Origin: Lentzea albidocapillata
GTDB taxonomy: Bacteria; Actinomycetota; Actinomycetes; Mycobacteriales; Pseudonocardiaceae
Assembly: GCF_000719115.1 (NCBI RefSeq)
Contig: NZ_JOEA01000011.1
Span: 62,001 to 126,000, forward strand
DNA length: 64,000 bases
Reading direction: 5' to 3'
The position numbers and the translations under genes are program-made. Numbering within the stretch: the stretch's first letter is position 1; each line of letters opens with the position of its first letter. The notes under the pieces were generated by a model. It saw only the letters and a list, made by a program, of their open reading frames with translations, did no database searches and had not been told where the DNA came from. This document shows, piece by piece, positions 38,643-47,074 of the stretch.

Positions 38643-39776
38643 TTGGACCGCGACCGCGAGTTCGGGGAGTTCGTCGACGCCCGTGCCCTGGTCATGCGCC
38701 GCACGGCCTATCTGCTGTGCGGCGACTGGCACCGCGCGGAGGACATCGTCCAGACCGCGCTGATCAAGATGTACGTGGCCTGGTCGCGCGTGCGCAAGGA
38801 CAGCGTCGACGCCTACGCCCGCAAGGTGCTCGTGCGCACCGCCATCGACGAGACCCGGCGCGGGTTCTTCCAGCGCGAACGCATCGTCGACGCCGTGCCG
38901 GAGAGCGCCGTCACGGACGCGGCCTCCGACCTCGACCTGCGCAGGGCGCTCGGCGCGTTGCCACCGGGGCAGCGCGCCGTCGTCGTGCTGCGGTACTGGG
39001 AGGACCTGAGCATCACCGAGACCGCCCGCATCCTCGGCAGGACGGAGGGCACGGTGAAGAGTCAGGCCGCCAAGGGCCTCGCCGCGTTGCGCGACCTGCT
39101 GGAGAACGAGCCGGTGTCGCGGATCTACGCCTCGGAGGTGATCCGCAAGGGCAGGACCCAGCTGGTGCGCAGGCGCACGGCGATCGCGGGGGCCATGGCG
39201 ATCGTGGTGCTGGCGGGGTTCGGCACGACCGCCTACCTGGCGTCGCCGCAGAAGGCCACCGGCAATCAGGTGAGCGAGGCGGCCCCCGTTCTGGACCAGA
39301 ACATCCGGCTCACCCAGATCTTGCGCAACGCGAACGTCCTCCCGGAGGGCGTGACCGCCGAGGACGTTGGCGAGGCCAAAGCGCTGACCTTCTACTCGAA
39401 GGACGGCACCCGGTACGCCGTGGCGAGGCTGACCGACGCGCTCGGCTCGGGCGGGCTCACGATCACCCTCTCCCGTGCGGCCGGCCAGGAGCACTCCTGC
39501 GACCAGGTGCACGGCAACGACTGCCGGGTCGAGTACGTGAACGGCATCAGGGTGCTGACCTACTTCGACCGCAGCGAGAGCGACGGTGCCACGGCCTGGG
39601 TGGCGTCGGCGACCCGGCCCGACGGCACGGCCGTTCTCATCCAGAGCGACCCGTTCGGTGTCTTCCGCGGCGACCCCTACCGGCCCGACACCAGCGCACC
39701 GGTCAATCGGCCGGCGCCGGTCCTCGGGCGGGACGCCCTGATAAAGATCGCGACATTGCCGGGCCTGACCTTCTAA
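38643..39776 (+). CDS. ECF sigma factor fused to a transmembrane extracytoplasmic domain
   Basis: The first 165 residues are a SigE-family sigma factor: region 2 with RRTAYLLCGDWHRAEDIVQ, region 4 with ITETARILGRTEGTVKSQ. The same chain continues through a basic stretch (LVRRRTA) into one transmembrane helix (about 179-199) and an extracytoplasmic domain of about 175 residues with a Cys pair (HSCDQVHGNDCRVEY). At 0.5-1.8 kb the equivalent parts are two overlapping genes. A single chain would tether the sigma factor to the membrane, so release might need proteolysis or conformational change. The TTG start is supported by GAGGAGGGG a few bases upstream, no closer start fits, and the frame is continuous. 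Confidence 0.85.
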   Translation: MDRDREFGEFVDARALVMRRTAYLLCGDWHRAEDIVQTALIKMYVAWSRVRKDSVDAYARKVLVRTAIDETRRGFFQRERIVDAVPESAVTDAASDLDLRRALGALPPGQRAVVVLRYWEDLSITETARILGRTEGTVKSQAAKGLAALRDLLENEPVSRIYASEVIRKGRTQLVRRRTAIAGAMAIVVLAGFGTTAYLASPQKATGNQVSEAAPVLDQNIRLTQILRNANVLPEGVTAEDVGEAKALTFYSKDGTRYAVARLTDALGSGGLTITLSRAAGQEHSCDQVHGNDCRVEYVNGIRVLTYFDRSESDGATAWVASATRPDGTAVLIQSDPFGVFRGDPYRPDTSAPVNRPAPVLGRDALIKIATLPGLTF

Positions 39777-39779
39777 CCT
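39774..39779 (+). promoter_or_regulatory. -10 element of a probable leaderless arfB promoter
   Basis: TAACCT overlaps the stop codon of the sigma-fusion gene and ends six bases before the arfB ATG. The GGAGG in the gap is only one base from the ATG, too close for normal initiation, which favours a leaderless message. Confidence 0.4.
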
Positions 39780-39785
39780 GGAGGC

Positions 39786-40214
39786 ATGAACGACGTGACC
39801 GTGACGAGGACGCTGGTGCTGCCGGCGTCCGAGCTGCGCGAACGTTTTTCCAGGTCAGGTGGGCCGGGCGGGCAGGGAGTGAACACGGCGGACAGCCGCG
39901 TGGAGCTCTCGTTCGACCTGGCTTCCTCGCCGTCGATCCCCGATCACCTCAAGCGCCGGATGCTCGACCGGCTGGAGGGCAGGCTGGTCGACGGCGTGCT
40001 CACGATCGCCGCGTCCGAGCACCGCGCGCAGCTGCAGAACCGGGCCGCCGCCCGCGAACGTCTCGCGGCGATCCTGCGTGCGGCCGCCGCGCCACCGCCT
40101 CCGGTGCGCAGGGCGACCAAGCCCACCAGGGGATCGCAGGAACGCCGCATCGCCTCGAAGAAGCGTCGCGCGGACACGAAGCGCGGCCGCGGCCGGTCAG
40201 GCTCCTGGGACTAG
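39786..40214 (+). CDS. arfB: alternative ribosome-rescue factor, peptidyl-tRNA hydrolase ArfB
   Basis: ArfB hydrolyses peptidyl-tRNA on ribosomes stalled without a stop codon. The 142-residue protein has the release-factor GGQ motif in SRSGGPGGQGVNTADSRVEL (about residues 21-40). It also has the basic, Lys/Arg-rich C-terminal tail (about 105-140) that enters the empty mRNA channel. Length and layout match the family. The last 18 bases are antisense to the end of the response-regulator gene. Confidence 0.93.
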   Translation: MNDVTVTRTLVLPASELRERFSRSGGPGGQGVNTADSRVELSFDLASSPSIPDHLKRRMLDRLEGRLVDGVLTIAASEHRAQLQNRAAARERLAAILRAAAAPPPPVRRATKPTRGSQERRIASKKRRADTKRGRGRSGSWD

Positions 40215-40868
40215 CGCGTAGATCCGTTCGGGACGGCCGGTTCCGCCGTACCGCAACCGGACCTCGGCTCGTCCCATCGACACGAAGTGCTCCAGGTACC
40301 GGCGCGCGCTGACCCTCGCGACTCCGGTGGACAAAGCGCACTCCGACGCCGACAGCCCTTCCGGGTGCGAGCGCAGCGCGTTCTCCACGAGCCGCGCGGT
40401 CTCCGGTGTCAACCCCTTGGGCAGCAACGGTTTCGAGGTGGGCCGTGCCCCGAACACCTGGTCCACGTCCGCCTGCCCGGCCGAGTCCAGCCGGTGCAGC
40501 TTGTCCCGCAACGACGCGAAGTGCGCGAGCTGGTCGCGCAGGGCCGAGTAGTCGAACGGCTTGATCAGGTAATGCAGCACCCCACCGCGCATCGCACTGC
40601 GTACGGTCTCGACGTCGGTCGCCGCCGTGATCACGATGACGTCTACATCTTCATTGGCGCGCAACGACTTCAGCACCTCCAGACCGTTCACGTCCGGCAG
40701 ATAGATGTCGAGCAGCACGAGGTCGGGCTTCAACTCCCGCACCAACCTCAGCGCGTCCCCGCCGGTGTGCGCGACCCCGACGACCTCGAACCCGCCGGTG
40801 CGCGCGACGTAGCCGCTGTGCACCTTGGCCACCATGAAGTCGTCGTCGACGACCAGCACCCGGATCAC
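40197..40868 (-). CDS. response regulator of the CitB/DcuR type
   Basis: The 223-residue protein has a receiver domain (1-120) with acidic pocket VVDDDF, phospho-acceptor Asp in LVLLDIYLPD and the conserved Lys in LIKPFDY. The C-terminal DNA-binding domain (about 150-220) has the helix-turn-helix LSASECALSTGVARVSARRY, typical of regulators of carboxylate uptake. The GTG start overlaps the kinase stop (GTGA). It most likely controls the divergent tripartite tricarboxylate transporter genes in response to an external carboxylate. Confidence 0.92.
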   Translation of the reverse strand: MIRVLVVDDDFMVAKVHSGYVARTGGFEVVGVAHTGGDALRLVRELKPDLVLLDIYLPDVNGLEVLKSLRANEDVDVIVITAATDVETVRSAMRGGVLHYLIKPFDYSALRDQLAHFASLRDKLHRLDSAGQADVDQVFGARPTSKPLLPKGLTPETARLVENALRSHPEGLSASECALSTGVARVSARRYLEHFVSMGRAEVRLRYGGTGRPERIYALVPGA

Positions 40869-42403
40869 CAGGGCAGCCTTGCCGTGAAGACCGAACCGGA
40901 CACGCTCACCGAACCGCCGCGCCGCAGGCACGCCCGCCTGATCAGCGCGAGCCCGATGCCGCGTTCGCCGTGCGATGCCGCCTTCGTCGTGAACCCGTGC
41001 CGGAACACCTCGTCCGCGAGTTCCGGCGCCACGCCGGGACCGGAGTCGCGCACCACGACCTGGACCTCTTCGTCCAACTGCGTCACACCTACCTCGATCC
41101 ACTTTCCCGCGCCGTTCGTATCCAGCGAACTCAGCGCGTCCAACGCGTTGTCGACGAGATTTCCCAGCACCATCACCAGATCCGCTGACAGCGCCTCGTC
41201 GACCCTGCCCAGCACGCTGTCCGGGCCCATCCGCAGCGCCGTGCCGCGTTCGGCCGCGAGCGACGCCTTCGCGATCAGCAGCGCGGCCACGGCAGGGTCG
41301 CCGATCGACGAGCCGACCTCGGCCCGCCACTGGTCCTGCGCCGAGCTGATCTGGTGAATGTAGTTGGTGACCTCGTCGTACTCCTTCAAGGCGATCAGCC
41401 CGGCGATGGTGTGCAGGCGGTTCGCGAACTCGTGTGCCTGCGCCCGCAGCGTGTCCGTCGCGTGCTGTGAAGCGTCGAGTTCGTGTTGCAGCGCAAGGAG
41501 TTCCGTGCGATCTCGCAACGTCACGACGGCTCCGTTGCCGCCCTCGATCGGCATGCGGTTCAACGTCAGCACGACACCCTGGCGCAGCACCAGCTGGTCG
41601 ACGCCGGTCGCCCGGCCGGTCAGCACGTCGCGCAGCCGGTCGTTGAGCTGCAGCTCCTCGACCGAACGCCCGACCGCGTCCTCCGGCAACACCAGCAGGT
41701 CGCTCGCGTGGTCGTTGACCAGCGTGATCCGGTGCTGCCCGTCGAGGCCGACGACGCCCTCGCGGATGCCGTGCAGCAACGCCTCGCGGTTCTCGACCAG
41801 CGCGGTGATCTCGTGCGGCTCCAGCCCGAGCGTCTGGTTCTTCACCCGGCGGGCCAGCAGCAACGACCCGGTGACGCCGATGATCAGCGCGATCGCGAGG
41901 TAGCGCAGCACGTCGACGGGCTGTTCCAGCGCACCGGCGAAGATGCCGGGATCCTCCGCGCCGGCGATCACCATGCCGTTGACCTGGCGGCTCGTCGGGT
42001 CGAACACCGGTACGTGCGCCTCGATGGAGTCGCTGGCCGTTCCGGTCCAGGACCTGCCCTCCAGTGCGGTGGTGCGGGTGTCCAAAGTGGTCCCGATCTG
42101 GGCCGGGTCCGGCGACGCGATCACGAGCCGCTTCTCGTTGAGGATCAGCACGTAGGAGGCGCCGGACAGGCTGCGCGCGGTCTCGGCGGGCGCGGACAGC
42201 AGGCGCCAGTTGCCCATCTGCTCCTGGACCAGTGAGTTCGCGGCGACCGTCTCGGCGACGGACAGCATCCGGCGTTCCTCGTTGGAGCGAAAGTTGCTGC
42301 CCGTCTGGACGACTGTCAGCGCGCCCACCGCGCCCAGTAGCAACGTGACGACTACGAGTTGCCATGCGAGGAGCTGACTGGCCAGGGAACGGCGGCGACG
42401 CAT
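40865..42403 (-). CDS. sensor histidine kinase of the CitA/DcuS type
   Basis: The 512-residue membrane kinase has transmembrane helices at about 15-37 and 175-197 flanking an extracytoplasmic PAS-like (sCache) sensor domain. A cytoplasmic PAS domain (about 220-325), a SpoB-type dimerisation helix with the phospho-acceptor His in AQAHEFANRLHTIAGLI, and a HATPase domain follow, with N box VLGNLVDNALDAL and G boxes DSGPGVAP and GERGIGLALI. The family senses citrate, malate or fumarate. The ATG with GGGAGG four bases upstream was preferred to an ATG four codons earlier. It overlaps the response-regulator gene and is divergent from tctC. Confidence 0.92.
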   Translation of the reverse strand: MRRRRSLASQLLAWQLVVVTLLLGAVGALTVVQTGSNFRSNEERRMLSVAETVAANSLVQEQMGNWRLLSAPAETARSLSGASYVLILNEKRLVIASPDPAQIGTTLDTRTTALEGRSWTGTASDSIEAHVPVFDPTSRQVNGMVIAGAEDPGIFAGALEQPVDVLRYLAIALIIGVTGSLLLARRVKNQTLGLEPHEITALVENREALLHGIREGVVGLDGQHRITLVNDHASDLLVLPEDAVGRSVEELQLNDRLRDVLTGRATGVDQLVLRQGVVLTLNRMPIEGGNGAVVTLRDRTELLALQHELDASQHATDTLRAQAHEFANRLHTIAGLIALKEYDEVTNYIHQISSAQDQWRAEVGSSIGDPAVAALLIAKASLAAERGTALRMGPDSVLGRVDEALSADLVMVLGNLVDNALDALSSLDTNGAGKWIEVGVTQLDEEVQVVVRDSGPGVAPELADEVFRHGFTTKAASHGERGIGLALIRRACLRRGGSVSVSGSVFTARLPW

Positions 42404-42433
42404 GAGACCTCCCATGACCAGAAAGACCGAAAG

Positions 42434-42467
42434 AAACCTTAGAAGCGCAAGAGCGACATCAAGGTTT
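42434..42467. promoter_or_regulatory. inverted repeat in the divergent kinase/tctC region
   Basis: AAACCTT (42434-42440) and AAGGTTT (42461-42467) are perfect inverted copies 20 bases apart, in the 112-base divergent region. This arrangement fits a binding site for the response regulator, though direct repeats are more usual for this regulator type. Confidence 0.35.
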
Positions 42468-42515
42468 ACACCAGAGCAACATGTCCAACCACGCGGACGA
42501 GAGGCGGGGATCACA

Positions 42516-43502
42516 GTGTCGGTGAAGGTGTGGGTGGCGGTGGCGACGGCGTTGCTCGCCGTCCTGCTCGTGCCACCGCTGCTGACGCCGGGTGCGGACA
42601 GCGGCGATGGCAGTCAGGTGCGGGCACTGCGGGTGCTGGTGCCGAACGCGCCGGGCGGCGGTTACGACATCACGGCGCGCACGGCGGCGAAGGCCATGGA
42701 GGACGCTGACCTGCTGCGCAACGCCGAGGTGTTCAACCTCCCCGGCGCCGGCGGCACGGTCGGACTCGGCCGCACGGTCGGTGAGCGCGGCAACGGCAAG
42801 CTGATCATGTCGATGGGCCTGGGCGTCGTGGGCGCGGTGTACACGAACAAGTCACCGAACTCGCTGCTCGACACCACCCCGATCGCGAAGCTGATCGAGG
42901 AGCCGGACATCGTCGTGGTCGCGAAGGACTCGCCGTACACGTCGATGCAACAACTCATCGACGCCTGGAAGGCCAACCCCGGCACCGTGACCGTCGGCGG
43001 CGGCTCTGCTCCCGGCGGTCCCGACCACCTGGCGCCGATGCTGATCGCCAAGGCCGTGGGCCTGCCTCCCAAGACCGTCAACTACATCCCGTTCGACGGC
43101 GGTGGCGAGCTGCTCGCGTCGGTGCTCGGCGGCAAGGTCGCGTTCGGCGTCTCCGGCGTCGGCGAGTACCGCGACCAGATCCAGGCCGGCACGCTGCGGG
43201 TGCTCGCGGTGACGAGCAAGGACCGCATCGAGGGCATCGACGCGCCGACGTTGCAGCAGTCCGGTGTGGACGTCGAGTTCACCAACTGGCGCGGCATCGT
43301 CGCACCTCCCGGCATCTCGCCGACCGACAGGGCGAAGCTGGTCGAGGTGTTCCAGAACCTCCAGAAGACGCCGCAGTGGAAGGAAGCGCTGCAGCGCAAC
43401 GGCTGGACGGACGCCTTCGCGCCGGGAGACGAGTTCAGGACCTTCCTGGAAAACGAGAACAAGCGGGTGGCAACGGTGCTCAAGGACTTGGGGCTGGCAT
43501 GA
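42516..43502 (+). CDS. tctC: tripartite tricarboxylate transporter substrate-binding protein
   Basis: TctC captures a carboxylate outside the membrane and hands it to TctAB. The 328-residue protein has an N-terminal signal/anchor (VWVAVATALLAVLLVPPLLTP), then the Bug-family pattern VLVPNAPGGGYDITART, FNLPGAGGTVGLGRTV, SPYTSMQQLIDAWKANPG and FDGGGELLASVLGGKV. No lipobox Cys is present, so the protein is probably membrane-anchored or secreted. GTG is chosen as start with GGGGA upstream. Its stop overlaps the tctB ATG. Confidence 0.93.
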   Translation: MSVKVWVAVATALLAVLLVPPLLTPGADSGDGSQVRALRVLVPNAPGGGYDITARTAAKAMEDADLLRNAEVFNLPGAGGTVGLGRTVGERGNGKLIMSMGLGVVGAVYTNKSPNSLLDTTPIAKLIEEPDIVVVAKDSPYTSMQQLIDAWKANPGTVTVGGGSAPGGPDHLAPMLIAKAVGLPPKTVNYIPFDGGGELLASVLGGKVAFGVSGVGEYRDQIQAGTLRVLAVTSKDRIEGIDAPTLQQSGVDVEFTNWRGIVAPPGISPTDRAKLVEVFQNLQKTPQWKEALQRNGWTDAFAPGDEFRTFLENENKRVATVLKDLGLA

Positions 43503-44017
43503 CGACCGTGACGAAACCGGAGCGCAGGAGCTGGCTCCGCGACCACTCCGAGCTGGGCATCTGCGCCCTGCTGGTCGTGCTCGGCGTGCTGGTGCTCACC
43601 GACGCGCTGCGCATCCCCACCGACTTCGCCCAGCGCGGCCCGGTCGGTCCCAAGGCCGTGCCGATCCTGGTCGGCTCGCTGCTGCTGCTCGTCGCCGCGC
43701 TGCTGGCCCGCGACGTGCTGCGCGGCGGCAAGGGCGAGGCGGAGGCCGGCGAGGACGTCGACCTGTCCGCACCTGCCGACTGGCGCACGGTTCTGCTGCT
43801 GTGCGGGGCTTTCCTCGCGAACGCCGTGCTGATCGGCGTGGTCGGGTTCCCGATCTCCGGCGCGATCCTGTTCTGGGGCGCGGCCTACGCCCTGGGCAGC
43901 CGCAACCTGGTGCGCGACCCGTTGCTCGCGGCCGGTCTGTCGATCTTCACCTTCGTGGTGTTCAACAACCTGCTCGGCGTCCCCCTGCCCGGTGGCCCGT
44001 TGATGGAGGTGTTCTAG
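43499..44017 (+). CDS. tctB: tripartite tricarboxylate transporter small membrane subunit
   Basis: The 172-residue protein has about four transmembrane helices (near 22-40, 55-75, 100-122 and 135-160), the expected layout of TctB, with RGPVGPKAVPILVGSLLLLVA in the second region. It forms the membrane channel with TctA. Coupled by ATGA overlap to tctC; the tctA GTG follows the stop with no gap, and its Shine-Dalgarno (GGAGG) lies inside tctB. Confidence 0.9.
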   Translation: MTTVTKPERRSWLRDHSELGICALLVVLGVLVLTDALRIPTDFAQRGPVGPKAVPILVGSLLLLVAALLARDVLRGGKGEAEAGEDVDLSAPADWRTVLLLCGAFLANAVLIGVVGFPISGAILFWGAAYALGSRNLVRDPLLAAGLSIFTFVVFNNLLGVPLPGGPLMEVF

Positions 44018-45529
44018 GTGGAACAACTGCTCGACGGCTTCGCGACCGCGCTGACGCCGACACACCTGCTGCTCGCCGCGATCGGCGTGCTCCTGGGCAC
44101 CGCGATCGGTGTCCTGCCGGGCATCGGCCCGGCCATGGCGGTGGCCCTGCTGCTGCCCGTGACCTACGGCATGGAGCCGACCGGCGCGTTCATCATGTTC
44201 GCGGGCATCTACTACGGCGGCATGTTCGGCGGTTCGACCACGTCGATCCTGCTGAACACACCGGGTGAGAGCGCCGCGGTCGTGGCCGCCTTCGAAGGCA
44301 ATCCCATGGCCCGCAGGGGACGTGGTGCGCAAGCGCTTGCCGCCGCTGCCATCGGCCACTTCACCGGCGGCATCATCGGCACGATCCTGATCGTCCTGCT
44401 GGCACCGTTCGTCGCCAAGCACGCCGTCGACATCGGCGCGCCCGACCTGTTCGCCGTGATGGTGCTGGCGTTCATCGCCGTCACCTCGGTGCTCGGCGCG
44501 TCCCGCATCCGCGGGTTCGCCTCGTTGCTCATCGGCCTGACGCTCGGCCTGGTCGGCCTCGACGAGATGACCGGCCAGCAGCGCCTCACGTTCGGCTCGC
44601 TGCACCTCGCCGACGGCATCGACATCGTCGTGGTCGCGGTGGCGCTGTTCGCGGTCGGCGAGGCCCTGTGGGTCGCCGCCCACCTGCGCCGCAAGCCGTT
44701 CGAGCCGATCCCGGTCGGCCGTCCGTGGCTGTCGAAGGCGGATCTCAAGCGCACCTGGAAGCCGTGGCTGCGCGGCCCGCTGATCGGGTTCCCGTTCGGC
44801 GCGATCCCGGCCGGTGGTGCGGAGATCCCGACGTTCCTGTCGTACGTGACGGAGAAGCGGCTCTCCAAGCACAAGGACGAGTTCGGCAAGGGCGCCATCG
44901 AGGGCGTGGCGGGCCCGGAGTCCACGGCCTCCGCCTCCGCGGCAGGCACCCTGGTCACGATGCTGACGCTGGGCCTGCCGACCACGGCGGTCGCGGCCGT
45001 CATGCTCGCGGCGTTCCAGCAGTACGGCATCCAGCCCGGCCCGTTGCTGTTCCAGCGCGAGTCCGGCCTGGTGTGGGCGCTGATCGCGTCGCTGTTCATC
45101 GGCCTGACGCTGCTGCTGGTGCTGAACCTGCCGCTGGCGCCGCTGTGGGCGAAGCTGCTGCGCATCCCGCGGCCGTACCTCTACGCGGGCATCCTGTTCT
45201 TCGCCTCGGTCGGTGCCTACGCGGTCAACGCGGACATCTTCGACCTGCTGCTGATGTTCGTGATCGGCCTGCTGGGCTTCGGGATGCGCCGCTACGGCCT
45301 GCCGGTGCTGCCCGCGATCATCGGCGTGATCCTCGGTCCGGCCGCGGAACAGCAGATGCGCCGCTCGTTGCAGCTCTCGGACGGCTCGCTGACCGGTCTG
45401 GTCAACAGCCCGATGGCGATCATCGTCTACGTGGTCATCGTCCTGATCCTGTTCTTCCCGCTGCTCAAGCGTTTCCTGCCGAAGCCGCCCGCCGCGGCGG
45501 AACCGGAACGCGAGAAGGTCGACGCCTGA
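44018..45529 (+). CDS. tctA: tripartite tricarboxylate transporter large membrane subunit
   Basis: The 503-residue protein has about eleven transmembrane helices and the TctA signatures [40 protein letters not shown] and, in the second half, [19 protein letters not shown] with [17 protein letters not shown]. It is the ion-driven carrier of the system; citrate or another di/tricarboxylate is the expected substrate. Start GTG directly after the tctB stop. A strong terminator follows within ten bases. Confidence 0.94.
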   Translation: MEQLLDGFATALTPTHLLLAAIGVLLGTAIGVLPGIGPAMAVALLLPVTYGMEPTGAFIMFAGIYYGGMFGGSTTSILLNTPGESAAVVAAFEGNPMARRGRGAQALAAAAIGHFTGGIIGTILIVLLAPFVAKHAVDIGAPDLFAVMVLAFIAVTSVLGASRIRGFASLLIGLTLGLVGLDEMTGQQRLTFGSLHLADGIDIVVVAVALFAVGEALWVAAHLRRKPFEPIPVGRPWLSKADLKRTWKPWLRGPLIGFPFGAIPAGGAEIPTFLSYVTEKRLSKHKDEFGKGAIEGVAGPESTASASAAGTLVTMLTLGLPTTAVAAVMLAAFQQYGIQPGPLLFQRESGLVWALIASLFIGLTLLLVLNLPLAPLWAKLLRIPRPYLYAGILFFASVGAYAVNADIFDLLLMFVIGLLGFGMRRYGLPVLPAIIGVILGPAAEQQMRRSLQLSDGSLTGLVNSPMAIIVYVVIVLILFFPLLKRFLPKPPAAAEPEREKVDA

Positions 45530-45534
45530 TCGCA

Positions 45535-45574
45535 CGCGAAAGCCCCCGCTCTCCCGGCGGGGGCTTTCGCGTTT
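45535..45574. terminator. bidirectional terminator between tctA and mmsA
   Basis: CGCGAAAGCCCCCGC and GCGGGGGCTTTCGCG form a perfect 15-base-pair stem with a seven-base loop, followed by TTT. It serves both convergent genes. Confidence 0.93.
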
Positions 45575-45580
45575 CCCGGC

Positions 45581-47074
45581 TCAGCCGTGCGTCGGGAAGC
45601 CCAGATTCACGCCGTGCTGCTGCGGCCACCGGGCCGTGACGGCCTTGGCCCGCGTGTAGAACTTCACGCCCTCGGCGCCGTGCACGTGCGTGTCACCGAA
45701 CAGCGAGTCCTTCCAGCCGCCGAACGAGTAGTAGGCCATCGGCACGGGGATCGGCACGTTGATGCCGACCATGCCGACGTGCACGCGCCGCTGGTACTCG
45801 CGGGCGGCGAGGCCGTCACCCGTGTAGATCGCCGTGCCGTTGCCGTACGGGTTGGCGTTCACCAGCTCCAGGGCGTCCTCGAACGTGTCGGCGCGCACGA
45901 CCGTCAGCACCGGTCCGAAGATCTCGTCGGTGTAGATGGTCATGTCGCGGGTGACGTGGTCGAACAGCGTCGGGGCCAGCCAGAAGCCGTTCTCCGCACC
46001 CTCCGGCGCGTACCCGCGGCCGTCCACGACCAGCGACGCACCGGCGGACTCGCCGGCGTCCACATAGGACCTGACACGGTCCCGGTGCACACCGGTGACC
46101 AGCGGCCCCATCTGGGCTGAAGGATCAGTGCCCGGCAGCACGGACGGGTGCAGGTCACGGGTCCGCGAGGCGATCTTCTCGACGAGCGCGTCGCCCGTCT
46201 CACCCACGGCCACCACCACAGAGATGGCCATGCAGCGCTCGCCGGCGGAGCCGTAACCGGCGGAGACGGCGGCGTCGGCGGCCACGTCGAGGTCGGCGTC
46301 GGGCAGCACGACCATGTGGTTCTTGGCGCCGCCCAGGGCCTGCACGCGCTTGCCGGCCGCCGTGCCGCGCGAGTAGACGTGCCGCGCGATCGGGGTCGAG
46401 CCGACGAACGACGCGGCGGAGACGTCCGGGTGGTCCAGCAGCGCGTTGACCGCGAAGGCGTCGCCCTGCAGCACGTTCAGAACGCCGTCGGGCAACCCGG
46501 CCTGTCCGAACAGCTCGGCCAGCCTGATGGACGCCGACGGGTCGCGTTCGGAAGGCTTGAGCACGAAGGTGTTGCCGGTCGCGATGGCGATGGGGAACAT
46601 CCACATCGGCACCATCACGGGGAAGTTGAACGGCGTGATGCCCGCGACGACGCCGAGGGGCTGCCGCAACGAGTACGCGTCGACACCGCGCGAGACCTGC
46701 TCGGAGTGCTCGCCCTTCAGCAGTTGCGGGATGCCGCACGCGAACTCGACGACCTCAATGCCGCGCTGCACCTCGCCGGCCGCGTCCGAGAGCACCTTGC
46801 CGTGCTCGGACGTGATGATCGCGGCGAGCTCGTCGCGGTGGGTGTGCAGCAGGTGGCGGTACTCGAAGAGGATCCGCGACCGCGTCGACAGCGACGACTC
46901 GGACCAGGACTGCGCCGCCTTCAGCGAGGACGAGACCGCGAGGTCGACATCGGCCTGCTCGGCCAGCACGACCTGCGCCGCGACCTCACCGGTGGCGGGA
47001 TTGAAGACGTCGGACGTGCGGGACGACACCCCGGTGGTGCGGGCGCCGTCGATCCAGTGCGGGATGGTGCTCAA
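45581..47074 (-). CDS. mmsA: methylmalonate-semialdehyde dehydrogenase (CoA-acylating)
   Basis: MmsA/IolA converts malonic semialdehyde, the last intermediate of inositol breakdown, to acetyl-CoA (and methylmalonic semialdehyde to propionyl-CoA). The 497-residue aldehyde dehydrogenase has the NAD fold ITPFNFPVMVPMWMFP, the conserved LGGAKNHMVVLPDAD and the catalytic Cys in SAGERCMAISV. There is no general-base Glu at the usual place, as in CoA-acylating members. The TTG start is supported by GGAGG six bases upstream and overlaps the stop of the LacI gene. The gene is thus co-transcribed with its regulator and divergent from the other iol genes. Confidence 0.93.
   Translation of the reverse strand: MSTIPHWIDGARTTGVSSRTSDVFNPATGEVAAQVVLAEQADVDLAVSSSLKAAQSWSESSLSTRSRILFEYRHLLHTHRDELAAIITSEHGKVLSDAAGEVQRGIEVVEFACGIPQLLKGEHSEQVSRGVDAYSLRQPLGVVAGITPFNFPVMVPMWMFPIAIATGNTFVLKPSERDPSASIRLAELFGQAGLPDGVLNVLQGDAFAVNALLDHPDVSAASFVGSTPIARHVYSRGTAAGKRVQALGGAKNHMVVLPDADLDVAADAAVSAGYGSAGERCMAISVVVAVGETGDALVEKIASRTRDLHPSVLPGTDPSAQMGPLVTGVHRDRVRSYVDAGESAGASLVVDGRGYAPEGAENGFWLAPTLFDHVTRDMTIYTDEIFGPVLTVVRADTFEDALELVNANPYGNGTAIYTGDGLAAREYQRRVHVGMVGINVPIPVPMAYYSFGGWKDSLFGDTHVHGAEGVKFYTRAKAVTARWPQQHGVNLGFPTHG

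Noticed and set aside
40869..42365. Long extension of the response-regulator frame upstream of its GTG
   Set aside because: The extension runs antisense-free but out of frame through the kinase gene; the receiver domain begins exactly at the GTG that overlaps the kinase stop.
43082..45535. An 817-codon open frame on the minus strand opposite tctC, tctB and tctA
   Set aside because: Its composition (Arg, Gln, Asp, His-rich, no domains) is that of a high-GC antisense shadow, and the three transporter genes on the plus strand are certain.
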